DNA from: Craterostigma plantagineum
Taxonomy: Eukaryota; Streptophyta; Magnoliopsida; Lamiales; Linderniaceae
Direction: 5' to 3'
NCBI GenBank assembly: GCA_027422505.1
Contig: JAPQWV010000304.1
Coordinates: 186,001 to 250,000 of the forward strand
DNA length: 64,000 nt
Positions 47,514 to 60,583 of the stretch are shown here, piece by piece; the first letter of the stretch is position 1; each line of letters begins with the position of its first letter. The notes below the pieces were generated by a model that saw nothing but the letters and a program-made list of their open reading frames with translations, made no database searches and was not told the origin of the DNA. Position numbers and translations under genes: made by a program.

Positions 47514-49536
47514 AAAGAAGACATCTCACATCAGCCATCCCCGGGGAAAAAAGGAAAAAACAAGTTTTGTCATGTGTTCGTATTTCTTTTCAGTATTCCA
47601 ATTTCGTCTCTGTTTTTTCTTTTCTTCCGTTTAGTTTCTTGCAATTCTGTGTACAGATTTTACTTAAAATCCCGAGTACTTTGGAACTTTCTCTTCGTTT
47701 CTCAATCGTTTCTTTGTTAGGCCAAGAAATGGTCGTGGGTCGTTTTCTTTCTTTGGCTTGTTATCAATAGATGGATGGATGGATTTAATTACAAGTCTCA
47801 AAATGCGTGGGGGGGTTCTCTGTTTTCGTAATAAATGCTTTGGTTGAATTGAAAATGCCTGAGACGAATGAGAGGTGTTGGCAAATGTAATGAAGTTACT
47901 ACTGCATGCCACTGTGGCAGAGTAATAATACTTAACCCTCCTTTGCCTTTTTAGAAGGGGTCGTGGTCTATTATGTCTTCATCTGAATTCACTATTCCTC
48001 TTTTTCTCCTAAATGTCAGCCTTATCCACCACACAACTCCCAATAATAACCCCTAACTCTCATTACATTTTTATTTATATTTCTTCATATGTCTCTATGA
48101 ATGTGTGCCTATATTCAACTTAAAAGGAGGGAGATTTACATTTAATTCGAGTTCGAGCCACTTTGCTGTTTTGTTTAGTTTTCATGCTTGCCCTCGCATT
48201 AACTGCATCTCACCTTCTACGTATACATAGGATACCCTGCTTTGCTCTGCTTGGTGAGTGTATTTAAAGTCTGTAGGATATACAACCCTTCAATATAATA
48301 ATAAATTGGCAGTGGACAACTGAAACCTCTGAATATATATGAGGAAATTAAATGTCTTCAGTTTATATGTTAAATGAGTGAGTCAGGCAGGCTGCTAGTG
48401 AAATTAGTATTATTATTTAAGAATAATTATCAAAATTCAACTGATTTAACTTGACAGATATTTTATGATCCAACTTTCGCGCACCATCATTGGTCACACA
48501 GGAAAAGGGTAAAAATTGGGTACGGTGTTTATCTCTTTTTTGTGTAATAATAAAAAGTAGTTGAAAAGTGGGCCTAAGAATTTTCACTGTACCGTGAAAA
48601 AGTGATTCCTCATATCGATTTCAAGGTGAAAAAAGGGTTAAAATGAGAGGTAATCATCTTTAGGATGGAAGAACCTTTCTTGATTAAAGAGTGTGTCCTC
48701 TGGGTATAAATTTGCCATAAAGCCAAGAATAATAATCATGAAGGAAAGCTCTTTAGCACGTACACTAATAGCTAGTGCTTCTCTCAGCCACGTGATGGGT
48801 TAGCGAATAATAATTTCTGGTAGTCAATTTTTATTTATTTTCAACTCGAGATCGAGGTTTTACATATTTACATTAATTTTATTTGCACGTATTAACATTA
48901 TATAAAATGGCACTAATCTAAAGTCAAAGAACCAATATCGGGGAGAGAGATGTGGCGAAGATCAATGAGCGCTAATATTCGATCTGTCTTTTGTTAATTT
49001 CACAGTGAATTAGGAGTAATTTTGTACATGCACCACCACACACAGTTCCTCAATTTCCAGAAAACAAAATCTCTCCAATTTCCAAAATATTAAAATAAAA
49101 ACTACTAGAAGACAAAGAAACCCTATATATACGAGTGATGACGTTTCTCGTACGAGTCCTACCAAACTTCAGTGGTGGTGTTGGAATAGAATAGCTTTTG
49201 TGTGATTTTCCATGAAAGCGATTCTTAAGCACATACATATTTTAATTGGGTTCTTCACTTCCACAGTAACCAACAACACAATTATTCCCCACTCCCAAAA
49301 ATGTCTTTTATGGGGAATATTTAATCCACACGATACGACCATATTGCTTTGTCCCCTTACAAAATATAATATAGGACGACGCATTACTCCACCTAATTTA
49401 TAACTTAACATCTTTTCCAATTTTAAATCAAGAGCATCAAACTTAGGTTGTTTAGATATAAGAAACATAGATGGAATCTCTGTGGTTATGCTTATAAAAT
49501 TACGGATGTTACTTATCTTGCCATGCCAGCCTTTTT
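47514..49536. other. Intergenic DNA
   Basis: Two kb of AT-rich DNA between the TPR gene and CTP synthase stop codons (convergent). The ends contain the 3' UTRs. Open frames here are short, lack family motifs and have no splice-linked partners. I see no gene. Confidence 0.4.
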
Positions 49537-52500
49537 CTATATGCTGCTGCTGCCGTTGCTAGGATTTTCAATGTAATGTTCAAGCTGTCCAATTGCAGCC
49601 AAAATGAACCCTAAAATAACATGAAATTGAAATTTAGAACAGAATATTACATCTTATCTTTACAAATATTAAATGAGCAATATTCTTCACATACCTAAGA
49701 ATAGAGCTGACGGTTTTCCAGGCCGTGACTTGAACTCTGGATGAAACTGAACACCGACATAGAAAGGATGGTCCTTGAGCTCCAGAATCTGTTGGAAGAG
49801 TCGATTCTCCGTAAAAAAAAAATGAACTTATTCAATTACCAAAGTGTTTAAAGCCTACCTCCATTCTATTCCCAGTTTCATCCTTTCCAACAAATTTCAG
49901 ACCAGATCCTTCTAGACTGCTCACCATTTCAGGGTTCACCTGAAAGTATATGTATTTTTATATATTACAGAGCAGAAAAACTAAGCTGCTGCTGATAAAT
50001 TCAGTTGCAAAACTTACTAACCTCATATCTGTGCCGATGGCGCTCATCCACAGACTTCGAATTATGGTAACTACCAGATAAAATTTTGAAATGAAAAACA
50101 TATTCTTAATAACACATTTGCGTTGATACGAAAATCACTTATTCTGATAGAAAAAAAATGAAATGTGTGAATCTAGCTCAGATCTTACAGCTTTGCTGTT
50201 AAGCAGTCAGGAGTTTGCAGTAATGTGGTTCTACAACCAAGCCTCATTGTGCTTCCCATGTGTGTTTTTGAACCCTGGAAAAGGCAAAGAATTAAGATTG
50301 AGCGAGAAATCAAACATATGTACCATGTCTTCGAAAGGGTTTGAAATTTGAATGACTTCACCTCAGGCATAAAAATAACAACAGGATTGGGCGTTTGTTC
50401 ATCAAACTCAGTACTGTTGGCTCTTTCCAAACCCAAAACCTGATTGTTGAAAATATATAATTCTCAGCATTTCCACAAAATATAAAAAGGGAAGGAAGAT
50501 AATTTGATGATTCAACATACATTTCTCGCAATCTCAATAACTGATATCTGCATGCCCAAACAGATCCCAAGATATGGAACTCTCTTTTCCCTTGCGTATT
50601 TTGCAGCCAAAATCATTCCTTTCACCCCACGATCTCCAAATCCACCAGGCACCAAGATACATGCAGCATTCTACAAATGCTTTTTGGTGTTAGAGTTATG
50701 TCTCGTTAAATTAAAAATACAGTTGAAACTCGCAGTTGGAGAAAAGCATGGGAAAAACCCATGTGATATCACATACAAGGACGAAAGTAGTCTCAGAAAT
50801 TAGGGTGAACATACAGAAAGAAAAAAAGGCAACAAAGGCAGACAAGATAAAGGCAATATCTGATCAGTACCTTCAGAGTGCTCCAGGCCGTCGCATGAGC
50901 TTCTGGCGTCTGCAACCAAAGGAACATCGAATCTAGAAATTTGTTCATCACTAACATGCAAATATTTGTTTAATAAGCAACTGCTGTTTGTGAGCACCAG
51001 TTCTGCACTTTCATCTTCAAGATCGGAAGCTGCAATCCAATCAATGGCTGGGATCATTGAACATGCAATACAAGCATGAAGAAGAGCCTGGGGAGACATA
51101 GGAAAATTGTATTTTTCAAAGAGACCAGAAAAAGAATAATACATTACCAAATGTATGAAAGAGGAAAGTATTCCAGGGAACTGTTTAAGAAAGTTCAATA
51201 GATGGATCAAATACGCATAAGTTAACGACGACCAGATAATGATCAAAATATCAGGGTGGATATTGTAACAACAAGACTCTAGTGCACATGAAACCAGGCA
51301 AGTCGTTAGACCACATCATCGATACTCATAACAATATCTCACTCAACCAAAGCAAAAGAAGATCATCTGTTAAACATAAAGTAAAACATAAGATATTTCT
51401 CACCTTCACAACAGACAGGTAAGAATCAGCCATCCCAACATACTTCCCCACCATTGCAATTCTTACCTGCCGTTAAAGAACTTTTAACATCTGACAACAC
51501 AAGGGCAGCAAAAGAGAGTAGACAGGAGATTGTTACTAACAGAGTTCGTCAGGTTGTCAAAAACCGTAGCTCTGTCAGTCCATTCTTGCAAATTAGGAGA
51601 TCTTGCAACACTGAAATAAAGGGGGACACAATATAGCACAAAAACTTACATCCAAGAACATTGGTATACATCAAGGATTGCTTCTCATTCAAATTGTAAA
51701 AGGCAGTGGCACGAATGATAGACATTCATCAAGAAGTGCTTATAACTACTAACCTTTGCAATTCCAAATGGCCTAGAATAGCAACATGAGCATTTTGCTT
51801 CTGGTAAATGGTGAAAAGAGAGAAACACGAGGAAAGAAAACGATTTTGGATAAGAAATTGCAGATCAATTTAATGGAACATATAAACCAGGATAAATATC
51901 ACTCACCCGTAACAAAAGAGGTATGTGCCAAATGTTTGGAACATCATGAATGTTAAGAATATTTTCAACCTGGTGTGATGCATGAATTAGAAAAACGAAA
52001 AAAGAGGTGGCCGACATTAATGATCTTCCTACAGGTTAAAACTTGAAAAAGGGGGCGAAAAAGACGCCTTACCGGGACATGACAGAACTGGGACAATTTC
52101 TGTTTCGTATTTTCCAGCAGGGGCTGCAACATCAAAGAAGATAAATCAAAGTTAAAATGTCTGACCATTATGTTGTACATGGTATAAGAACCCAAGAATC
52201 GAAGTGTGAAATGCCACAGTGCTTTTTGTATGTTTCCTGAGCAATATGTAGTAGGAAATTATCAGATTTATTACCATGACCAATTATTGGACATATATAT
52301 TCGGTGATTTTCATAAACCATTTCCTAGAAAGTAAACTCATACAATTGGTTCTGGATGTGGCAAAAAAATATAGATGTGAATAAGTAAATAAATAAACGA
52401 TTCAGACAGATATCTGCGGTAATGCACAGGACAATGTTCAATTGGAATAAACCTCGAACCAATGCTATCAATACAGCATAAACAGAGGCAACAGCCTTCC

Positions 52501-54165
52501 GCCTCCAATTTCATTTTTAAGTTGCAAAAGCTATTTTCAATCGTCAAAAGCACTAGATATGCACCTGCGCCGACCGACAAGCTAGGAAATGTGGAGTCAA
52601 GCCCAATGCTCTTAGTTCCCGAACACTATGCTGTGTAGGCTTAGTTTTCTGCATAAGACTGAGAAGCATGAGATGGAATTTAAAAAGAGAAATTTTTAAC
52701 ATTTGAAACCAAGTGGTATGCATTACTTGTTCACCAACGACGCCAAGAACAGGTATAAGACTCACGTGAACCAGACAGAAATTGTTTTGTCCTACAATAT
52801 TAAAATAAAAAGGTAAATTAAGGGGGGAAAAGAGGCTCATGCTTCAAAAACCTGCTTTATCCAATAGAAATTTCTCAAGTATTCCAACAATCACATAATA
52901 ATGAGATAAATCCATGGCACAAATCAGCAAGTGAAATAACAACTCACAAAACTACCTCAAGCATATTAGACATGGGCATTAGAAGAATGAAAACGACTGT
53001 CAAACTAAAGAATATATGATGTGATAGACCCTGTTCAGCAAATTGCAACTTTACCTACAGCGAAGAATAATTGTCGCAAAGCTTCAATAAAAGGCATTGA
53101 CTCAATATCACCTGAAGGACAAATTTGTTAATATAACTTCAAAAGCGCCAATAGCAGGCTTGACTATCAACATGGTTTACCTACAGTCCCTCCTAACTCT
53201 ATAACGCAAACATCTGCTGGGCCCTCTTTTCCATCCACAGGTGTAAGAGACACCGTTTCAATCCAATTCTTAATTGCATCAGTAATATGAGGAACCACCT
53301 GCAGACAGACCAGAACGGAGAACCAGATAGGAAAAATTAGTAATAAAAGCTTCCTCGTCCGCATGTCCTGCACGCAAATACCAATAAACTCAAGCACAAC
53401 CTGTACAGTCTTTCCAAGGTAATCGCCTCTTCGTTCCTTCTCAAGCACAGCCTACAATGGAATTTCGAAACACAACTGTCACTGATTCAAAACTTAACCA
53501 TTAGTCCAACCATAGAATCGATACTCGCGAGAAAGTACACCTGGTATATCTTTCCTGTGGTAATGTTATTATCTCTAGTTAGAGTAACATCCAAGAAACG
53601 TTCGTAGTTTCCTAAATCCAGATCGACCTATCAAGGGATTGCAACTTGCAATCAACTTCAGATTATTGCACGGGAACACCAGAAAAGAAGTAAAAATAGA
53701 TGAGACCAACATACCTCTCCACCATCATTTAGAACAAAAACCTCTCCATGCTCAAACGGAGACATCGTGCCAGCATCTATATTCAAATAGGGATCTGCAA
53801 TCATAAATTCGACACCGATTATGATACTTCCACAACAAAATTCGAACTGCACAGCATACTCTATACTAAAATATAAATTGCCTGCACGCAAATTTTCTAC
53901 AATCCAAAAACATTACTGAACGCATCACCGAAGCATATGAAACAACATTCACATACTAACGCTAACTATTACTCAACCGTTAAAAGTAAAAAACGAGAAG
54001 AGAAAAAAAATTGCGAACAAAACAAAAGAACTACAGGTATAACCTACCGATTTTAATGGAGGTAACTCGAAGACCACAAGCTTTTAGCACAACTCCGATG
54101 CTGCTAGCTGTCACACCTTTTCCGAGACCGCTCACAACTCCTCCAGTCACCAAAACGTACTTCAT
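49537..54165 (-). CDS. CTP synthase
   Basis: Makes CTP from UTP with ATP and glutamine. Twenty-two exons on the minus strand keep phase, from 54048-54165 to 49537-49610, and encode 564 residues, normal for the family. The N-terminal amidoligase domain has [60 protein letters not shown] and [20 protein letters not shown]. The C-terminal class I glutaminase has [25 protein letters not shown] with the nucleophile Cys, and [13 protein letters not shown] with the His-Glu pair. It ends [13 protein letters not shown]. All motifs are intact. A TATA box lies 176 nt upstream of the ATG at 54341-54348. Confidence 0.97.
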
Positions 54166-54340
54166 CTCCAATCGATGTTACACTCCAGTCAATACACGAT
54201 CAATTAGTTCAACAATAGCCGTAAAAAATGAGAAACGAGGTTCGATATCAGCTGAAGCTTTCGCAGTACGTTTTAATCTTTGGCAACTGGCAAGCGGGAA
54301 GAGATCGTGCCTGTGACCGTGCAAACTGCACTCGCTTCCC

Positions 54341-54348
54341 TTTATATA
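54341..54348 (-). promoter_or_regulatory. TATA box of CTP synthase
   Basis: The minus strand reads ACGTATATAAAGGG, 176 nt upstream of the CTP synthase ATG. Confidence 0.6.
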
Positions 54349-55256
54349 CGTGTCAGTTGTCACTCTCCAAGGGTTTCGTCATTTTTTATTTTTCTTACTC
54401 CCATTAACATTTTCTATTTTCGGCGGTAACCTTATCTAAAAGCTAAAATCATATGAATCGTGAAGGATAAGATAAAATAAAGCCTCTCCTTTCTTTTCGT
54501 TTCTTTTCCATTATATGAATTTTTGTATTGTTACGTTAAACATGATTAAGGATTCCTCAAGAGAACTAGAGATGTTTGGGCCGGGCCGAAAACTAATATT
54601 TATACATCGGTGAAAGCCCTATTCATCTACCCAATAGATATGTTTGGGCCGGGGCGGGTCGTGTAGTTGTATCGTATTAATTTCATGGGTCGGATCTTAC
54701 GCGGCGGGCACTGATCCATGCATATTGCATAAGACAATATTTCCTTTGACAAAGGAGAGCACGTGCCAGAATGCACATGCAATAGATGAACTCATTTGCT
54801 ACATCGAAGCAACCTTGAAATCTCCGACAATTAAGATGTGATCTACAAATAAAATTTAATTTTCACCTATATACAGGATATAAAATTAAAGAATTACATA
54901 TTCCATAAGCCAATCGAATTTCCTTGGTAATATAATACGGTTTTGGACTCGCACGCAATTGTAAATTGTAACGCAACAAATCAAGCAAAGTTGAGTTTCA
55001 TTTACTGCATGACGTCTACTTTTATTATTTTATTTTATTTTACCACCAAAACCAACACCTCTATTAATATCACAGCCAACGCTACTCTCCTCTCAGTCCT
55101 CACCTGTCTTCAATATTTCCAATTAATGACTATATCTATAAACCATTTTAGTCTTCTCCATTCTTCCTTTACTTTCCAATCTATACGCAGGCCTTAACTC
55201 CACACACACACACACACAGAGAGTTTTGTCAGATTCATTAAAAATAATAAAAATAA
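54349..55256. other. Divergent intergenic region
   Basis: Promoters of CTP synthase and the small plant protein. Two related GGGCCGGGxCGGG tracts lie at 54579-54592 and 54646-54660. TATAAA at 55137-55142 lies 115 nt upstream of the next gene. A (CA)9 run at 55201-55219 is in its leader. No gene is seen. Confidence 0.45.
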
Positions 55257-55718
55257 ATGGAAGGTATATCGATAACGGCGTACAGAGGAATCAAAGGCTA
55301 CTGGCGGCGAAAGAGCTACGAGCGGCTGCACCCACGGCGGAGGAAGACACGTGTCGTCCGTCTAGGCGGCGGCGCGAAGGGCGGAGCACGGCGGCGTTCG
55401 TGGAGGATAAGGCTCGGCTCAAGGCTGAAGCTGCTGAGATTCTCGCCCAAAAGATTTTTGCTGGGCCTTCGCGACGCTTACGTGAACTTCATGATGAGGA
55501 TTGCGGGCTCACGCGCGCTGTCGGCGAGTGGGATTTACGTGGGCGACGGTTTGTCGGGGTTTAGTTGGCGGCCGGCGAAGGAGTACGATGAGAAAACCGT
55601 TGCTGAGATCTACAGATCGATTGTTATGTCTCAAGGGAGTTTGGTGCCCCGAGATGCGAAGTGGGTCGGGTCGGAAATAACCAAGTATGCTCCTCCTAAG
55701 CTGATGGCGAGTATTTAA
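55257..55718 (+). CDS. Small conserved plant protein of unknown function
   Basis: A single-exon gene of 153 residues. The first half is very basic (RRKSYERLHPRRRKTRVVRL), followed by FSPKRFLLGLRDAYVNFMMR, a pattern I know from a family of short plant proteins of unknown function. The C-terminal part contains KEYDEKTVAEIYRSIVMSQG. There is no signal peptide or membrane span. The basic N terminus could direct nuclear or chromatin binding, but that is a guess. The ATG at 55257 is preceded by a plausible TATAAA and short leader. Confidence 0.75.
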   Translation: MEGISITAYRGIKGYWRRKSYERLHPRRRKTRVVRLGGGAKGGARRRSWRIRLGSRLKLLRFSPKRFLLGLRDAYVNFMMRIAGSRALSASGIYVGDGLSGFSWRPAKEYDEKTVAEIYRSIVMSQGSLVPRDAKWVGSEITKYAPPKLMASI

Positions 55719-57289
55719 TTTCTCGTGCTTTTTTTTTTTTAATGTATGCGTACGTTTCGTGGTGAAATTTATTAGTTTTTATTTGATGGGCAAGGCAGGC
55801 AAGTCTTGGTTTTCGTCTAATTGCATGTGGTGCTATAAAAAAAACATTTAAGCGACGTGTTATTATTTGCTGCTGATGCAACTGAGTTGACATAATAATT
55901 TGAGATGGGTTCAATTAAGTTAAACGTACCCAAACGGCAACCACAATCTCGTTTTAGATATCAATGTTACTCAATAATGAAACAATGGTTTATCACATTA
56001 TCACTAATCAGCGCTAGGCATTTATGATTAGAGATGAGCTTTCAACAAAATTAGTAGAAATAAATTATAACAAAATTGAAATATGAGAGAATGGCTTCCA
56101 TGGTATGATAAATTATCATGGTATTCGATTACGCCAAGAAGTTATGGATACTTGTCCCACGAACGACCGTAAGAAAATTCTAAAAGACTAGACATGACAC
56201 GCGTGATATAAATAAACCATATAAAATTCAATTTTATATATGCGGTTCTAAGCCTATCTTGGCCTTTTGACAATAATTAAATATACTGTGTCTACTTAAG
56301 TTTGGAAAATATCGCATCAAACTCCCAAAAGGTATTGAATGCCACCGAATACTTAGGTTAAATATAAAAGGACAATAAAGATGCTCAACTCGGAATGCAA
56401 GTCAAGTCCAAAATATTCCTTTGTATGTGCCTACAAAATTAAATATTATATAAAGTGGCTTACCAATTGATAATAATAGGACCACTCTTATTATTTGACT
56501 AACACAACAAATTAGATGATGGCAAGTTTCTTTGACGACTAAATGACAAGATATTTTGTACTTTATTTTATTGATTGATTTCGTCCTAGTATTGATGGAT
56601 GCAAACAAAAACAACGTTAATGTCGCAATAGATGTAGATACCTTAAACTTGTATGAAGTTCTGATTGGGCCATCAGAAATTACAATAACAGAATTATTTG
56701 ATTGAAGTTAATATGCATACAGTGTACACTTCAATTTTTATGATACAGCATGATTCTCTCAAAATATTTAGCACCAGACCACAGTAAATCAAGAACAGTA
56801 GCAGAATAATCAAATTGCAAGAATTTACATTTTACAAAACCAAAACGGCATGAAAATACAGAAAAAAATTCACACGACTTGACTCAATGATTTGGCTTGG
56901 CTCGAATCTGCTCTCTACCAAAACTTTTTTGGATCAATGAAAACAAACGCATAGAGACACTGTACACAGAAATGAAATGAATATGATCAACAAATCAGCT
57001 CTTCTCCTCCCTTCCGAACCCTGATAAGTTAGGATTTTACGTGATTTCTTTACCCATAAAAGTGCATTTCCGATCATATTTACCAAAATTCCCTCAAATA
57101 TTTTATATTTTTTGTTTAAGTTTATTTTCGATAGACATCCGAGCAAACGAGATCGAAAAAGGAAAATAAGACTAATTCTGGAACGATTTAAATCTTTGGA
57201 GATCTTCTTGTAATTTTCTATCTTAATTGGGGCAGCTTTGCAATTTTACCACATTTACTAAATTTTTGCAGCTAATATCACGTGAAGAG
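55719..57289. other. Intergenic DNA
   Basis: AT-rich DNA after the small plant gene. Open frames are short and without family motifs. I see nothing definite. Confidence 0.4.
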
Positions 57290-58376
57290 CAGTTGGAGAT
57301 ATACTTTCTTTTTGCCAAGTATACGTCACTTAAGGAAAATAATAAAGAATACTTCAAAGATTCAATAAGATCTCCTCCAAATAAGGAACAAGTCGGCTGG
57401 CTACCTACACAATATATAGACGAGTTTGAGGGCATAAAGAAGGCAGCAAATCAGAGACAAGCTTGGAGGCAGAGAATAACGAGAAGGTGCGGCACAGCAA
57501 ATAAAGAAAAGAAGCAGCAACGAAGAGAAGATAAAGAGTCGTCGACGATTGCGAGGCGTTTCTTCCGTAAAGGCGAAGTTTATATTATTTCTCTATTATG
57601 TCTGAATTGAATATTTTGTGTTTTTATTTTATTAATATGCTAGCTTAAGTTTTCTTGTGATTGAGGCCGTATTAGGCCGGATTATGAATTCGTAGTAACG
57701 CTATTCGTATTTTATTTAATCGCATGAATTTAGTTACGTGTTCCATATTTGAGTTTAATGCTTGCGTATGCTTGATCACCATGTGCATGATTTTTGATTG
57801 GTTTATGAGACTGAAAAAGTGATTAGACCGGTTAGAACAATAAATATAGGACACCACGACGTAAAACCGACCAGAGATGGAATTCGGTTTCGTACGTGTG
57901 GTTTTCGAGACCTTAGGCGCCGAAAGCGTCTAAACTCGGGGAAATTCATAACGCGGAAGGCGTGTGAAGTGATTGCAATCTTATAGAAATATAGAGATTG
58001 GTCATTATCGCATAGGGTCGCTAGTTACGTGAATAACGGGTAGCGCGTATATTAGGAATTTCTACCTTGACTAGTTTATATTGATTAAATAATATTGATT
58101 GCATGAATACGTAGGATTAATCCGTGCCGAGTATGTGCCTTGGTCACGTTCGTCGTTAATTGTTTTATCTCATCTATTTTATTTGCGTCTATTTTATTTG
58201 CGATTTTATCCTATTTAATTAAATCACTAAAATTATAAAAATTCTCTTAGTCTAAATTAGAATTAGGTTTGATATCTTAGAATTAATCAAGCTATCTTCG
58301 TGGATCGATACTCGGACTTCGTCCGTTTTATACTACTTGCACGACCTAGTACACTTGCTAGTATTTGAGCGTGTCA
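57290..58376 (+). mobile_element. Probable LTR-retrotransposon remnant (solo LTR-like)
   Basis: The stretch contains runs typical of long plant Ty3/gypsy LTRs: GAGGCCGTATTAGGCCGGAT, GAATACGTAGGATTAATCCG, and near the end TACTACTTGCACGACCTAGT followed by ACACTTGC and GTGTCA. No reverse transcriptase, integrase or second LTR is seen. The right end abuts the polygalacturonase 3' region. The left limit is uncertain; the open frame at 57227-57610 may be part of it. Confidence 0.5.
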
Positions 58377-58425
58377 AACCCTTAGCATGGACACCAAAGA
58401 ATGAATGTACAAACAATACAACGAA

Positions 58426-60583
58426 TCACAGCGCTTGGCGTCGGCGAAGCTTCGAATTCGTATCTTCGAACGCGAAACCAACAGACGACCAATCGCAAGA
58501 GTAGCCTCTGAGCTCAGCACACGGCTCGGGAAAAACGCCAACGGACGAGCCCGAGACGTTCGAACATATCCAGGATTCAGACAACTCGGAACCAACCGAA
58601 AAAGACACGTTCGAAAGGCACAGAGGAGCAAACGGAGACTCGTAAATCCCAATAAATTCCCCAGATATCGTAACGTTTTTCCCAACGACGTCCTTAAACG
58701 TAATTTTCCCGACGAAAGGAAGTGCCTCGGGATCGTACCCATCGTCGGGATGAGATTCGCAGTTGCCCGTAGCTTTGATTCCTTCTCTTACGTTTTCGAA
58801 ATAAGCGTTGGAAACGAGGATGTCCTTTATGTAACCGCCCCTCCCTTTGGCCGTCTTTATTTCGATCCCAATTTTAGAGGCGTGAACGTGGAGGTGCTCG
58901 ATTAATACGCCCGAAATCCCGCCCGACATTTCGCTCCCGAAGGCCAAACCCGAGCCCGAGGAAGATCGAAGGGCGACTTTTCGGATGTGTACGTCGTCGG
59001 TCGGTTTGTTGAATTCGATTCCGTATTCGTCCCAACCGCTCTTGAGAACCAGCGCGTCGTGGCCCGTGCTTATGTTGCTCTTCTCGATGCATACGTGCTT
59101 GGAAGAATCTGAAAAAAAGAGTTACGTAGATTTAGTTTTTTGTATGTATATGTAGGCTTGATTATTTTTCTGTTCATAAGGCATTAACGAGTTGCAATTT
59201 TAGGATAATAAGTTGCAAAACTAAAGCAATTTGAGAACATCTGAATTAAGAGGTTGAATGATCGGGACATTAAGTTTCGAAATCAGAATATGGGGACGGG
59301 ACGGTCAACGCAAGAGTTTCGAAACATGTTGTCCTCCTCAAGTTGCTTCAGTTTCGAAACTTAATGTTCTAAAATTGCAACATTTAATTCAGGTGTCGTC
59401 AAGTTGCTACAACTTTGAAGCTTTATACTAAAAAAAGAATGAAAACATATATATAGATAGATGATATTGTGAAATTAATTGATCCTTCGGTCCAGTGATA
59501 GATAGAGCATAATCGCGTTTGCTATTCGACTGACCTGGGACGATCCCGCTGGTGCGTGGAGAATCCGGCGGAGAGTAAACCGTTATGTTCTGTATCAACA
59601 ATTTGCTGAAAAAAAAACATACCAGGAACTTTTTTTACTACCCAGTTAACAAGGTTAAGTTTTGAGATAGTGGTAATAGAAATAGTAGCGAGCAAAAACG
59701 ATACCTGCAGTAGACGGGGCGTAAACTCCAAGCAGGCGCATTCAAGAAGGTCAAGTTTGAAACGACGATATTATCCGACCCAATAAGTTCTACAAGATGT
59801 GGCCTACTGTGATTCAAAGAACCACTGACAAGTTGTTCCCACCAAACAGAGCCTTGTCCATCGATAGTTCCATTATTGCCTAAACCGAAAGACAATCAAA
59901 TAAGAATACTTCATGAGGAATACAGGCGCAATCGAATGATCCCAACCTGTAATAACGACATCTGTGAGATTTTTTCCGTTGATCAAACTGCGATATCTCT
60001 GCCCAGGTTTCTCTATTCCCCGACCATACGAAGGCAATGGGTCGACCAACTCCCAATGGCTATAATCCTGTAAAGGGGAGGACATGAACGTAAAGGGGCG
60101 GGCGGGCGGGCCCACACACACACACACACACAAAACACACGCTGATGGTTAACCTGAGATCCAAGAATGAAGGCGTCCTTTTCGAGGAAAAGCGTGAGGT
60201 GGCTTGTGAGAGTGATGGGGCCGATCAACCACCTTCCCTTTGGAACGTAGAGCTGTGCGCCGCCCTTGTCGGCGAATGACTTGAGGTAGAAGATTGCGTT
60301 TTGAAATGCCACGGTGTTCGACGTTTTCCCGTCCCCCAGAGCGCCGAATTCTGAGACTGAGACGCTGTGAGGCCTTGGAGTCAAAGGCCACTTTGATTTG
60401 CATACTTCGTTGTACTCTCTGGCGTTGGCCGATGCAAGGAGAAGAAGGAAAAGTACCTATGGATGTAATTAGAATAGGGATTAAATTATAATCGGTGTAG
60501 ATCGAAAAAAGCCAATATGTTGAAGGATATCTAACTCTGTGGATGAACAGTGTAATTACTACCATAATTATGCATTGGAACAT
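58426..60583 (-). CDS. Polygalacturonase-like GH28 protein
   Basis: A secreted glycoside hydrolase family 28 protein acting on pectin. Six exons on the minus strand keep phase: 60536-60583, 60154-60456, 59947-60067, 59705-59879, 59535-59605 and 58426-59108, for 466 residues. A signal peptide (VITLFIHRVLFLLLLASANA) precedes VSEFGALGDGKTSNTVAFQN. The parallel beta-helix core includes NNGTIDGQGSVWW, SPRTSGIVPDSS, ISTGHDALVLKSGWDEYGI and SSSGSGLAFGSEMSGG. The usual NTD and GHG motifs of endo-polygalacturonases are TSGIVPDSS and GSGLAFGSE here, as in the plant clade often annotated as probable polygalacturonase. Exact specificity is uncertain. Confidence 0.93.
60113..60133. repeat. (CA)n microsatellite
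   Basis: About 10 CA dinucleotides in the second intron of the polygalacturonase-like gene. Confidence 0.85.

Noticed and set aside
55226..55564. Alternative plus-strand frame in the small plant gene
   Set aside because: It overlaps the frame with conserved FSPKRFLLGLRDAYV and YDEKTVAEIYRSIV segments, starts without a good ATG and has no recognisable motif.
57227..57610. 127-codon frame as a separate gene
   Set aside because: No family motif, no ATG-led exon structure, and it overlaps likely LTR sequence.
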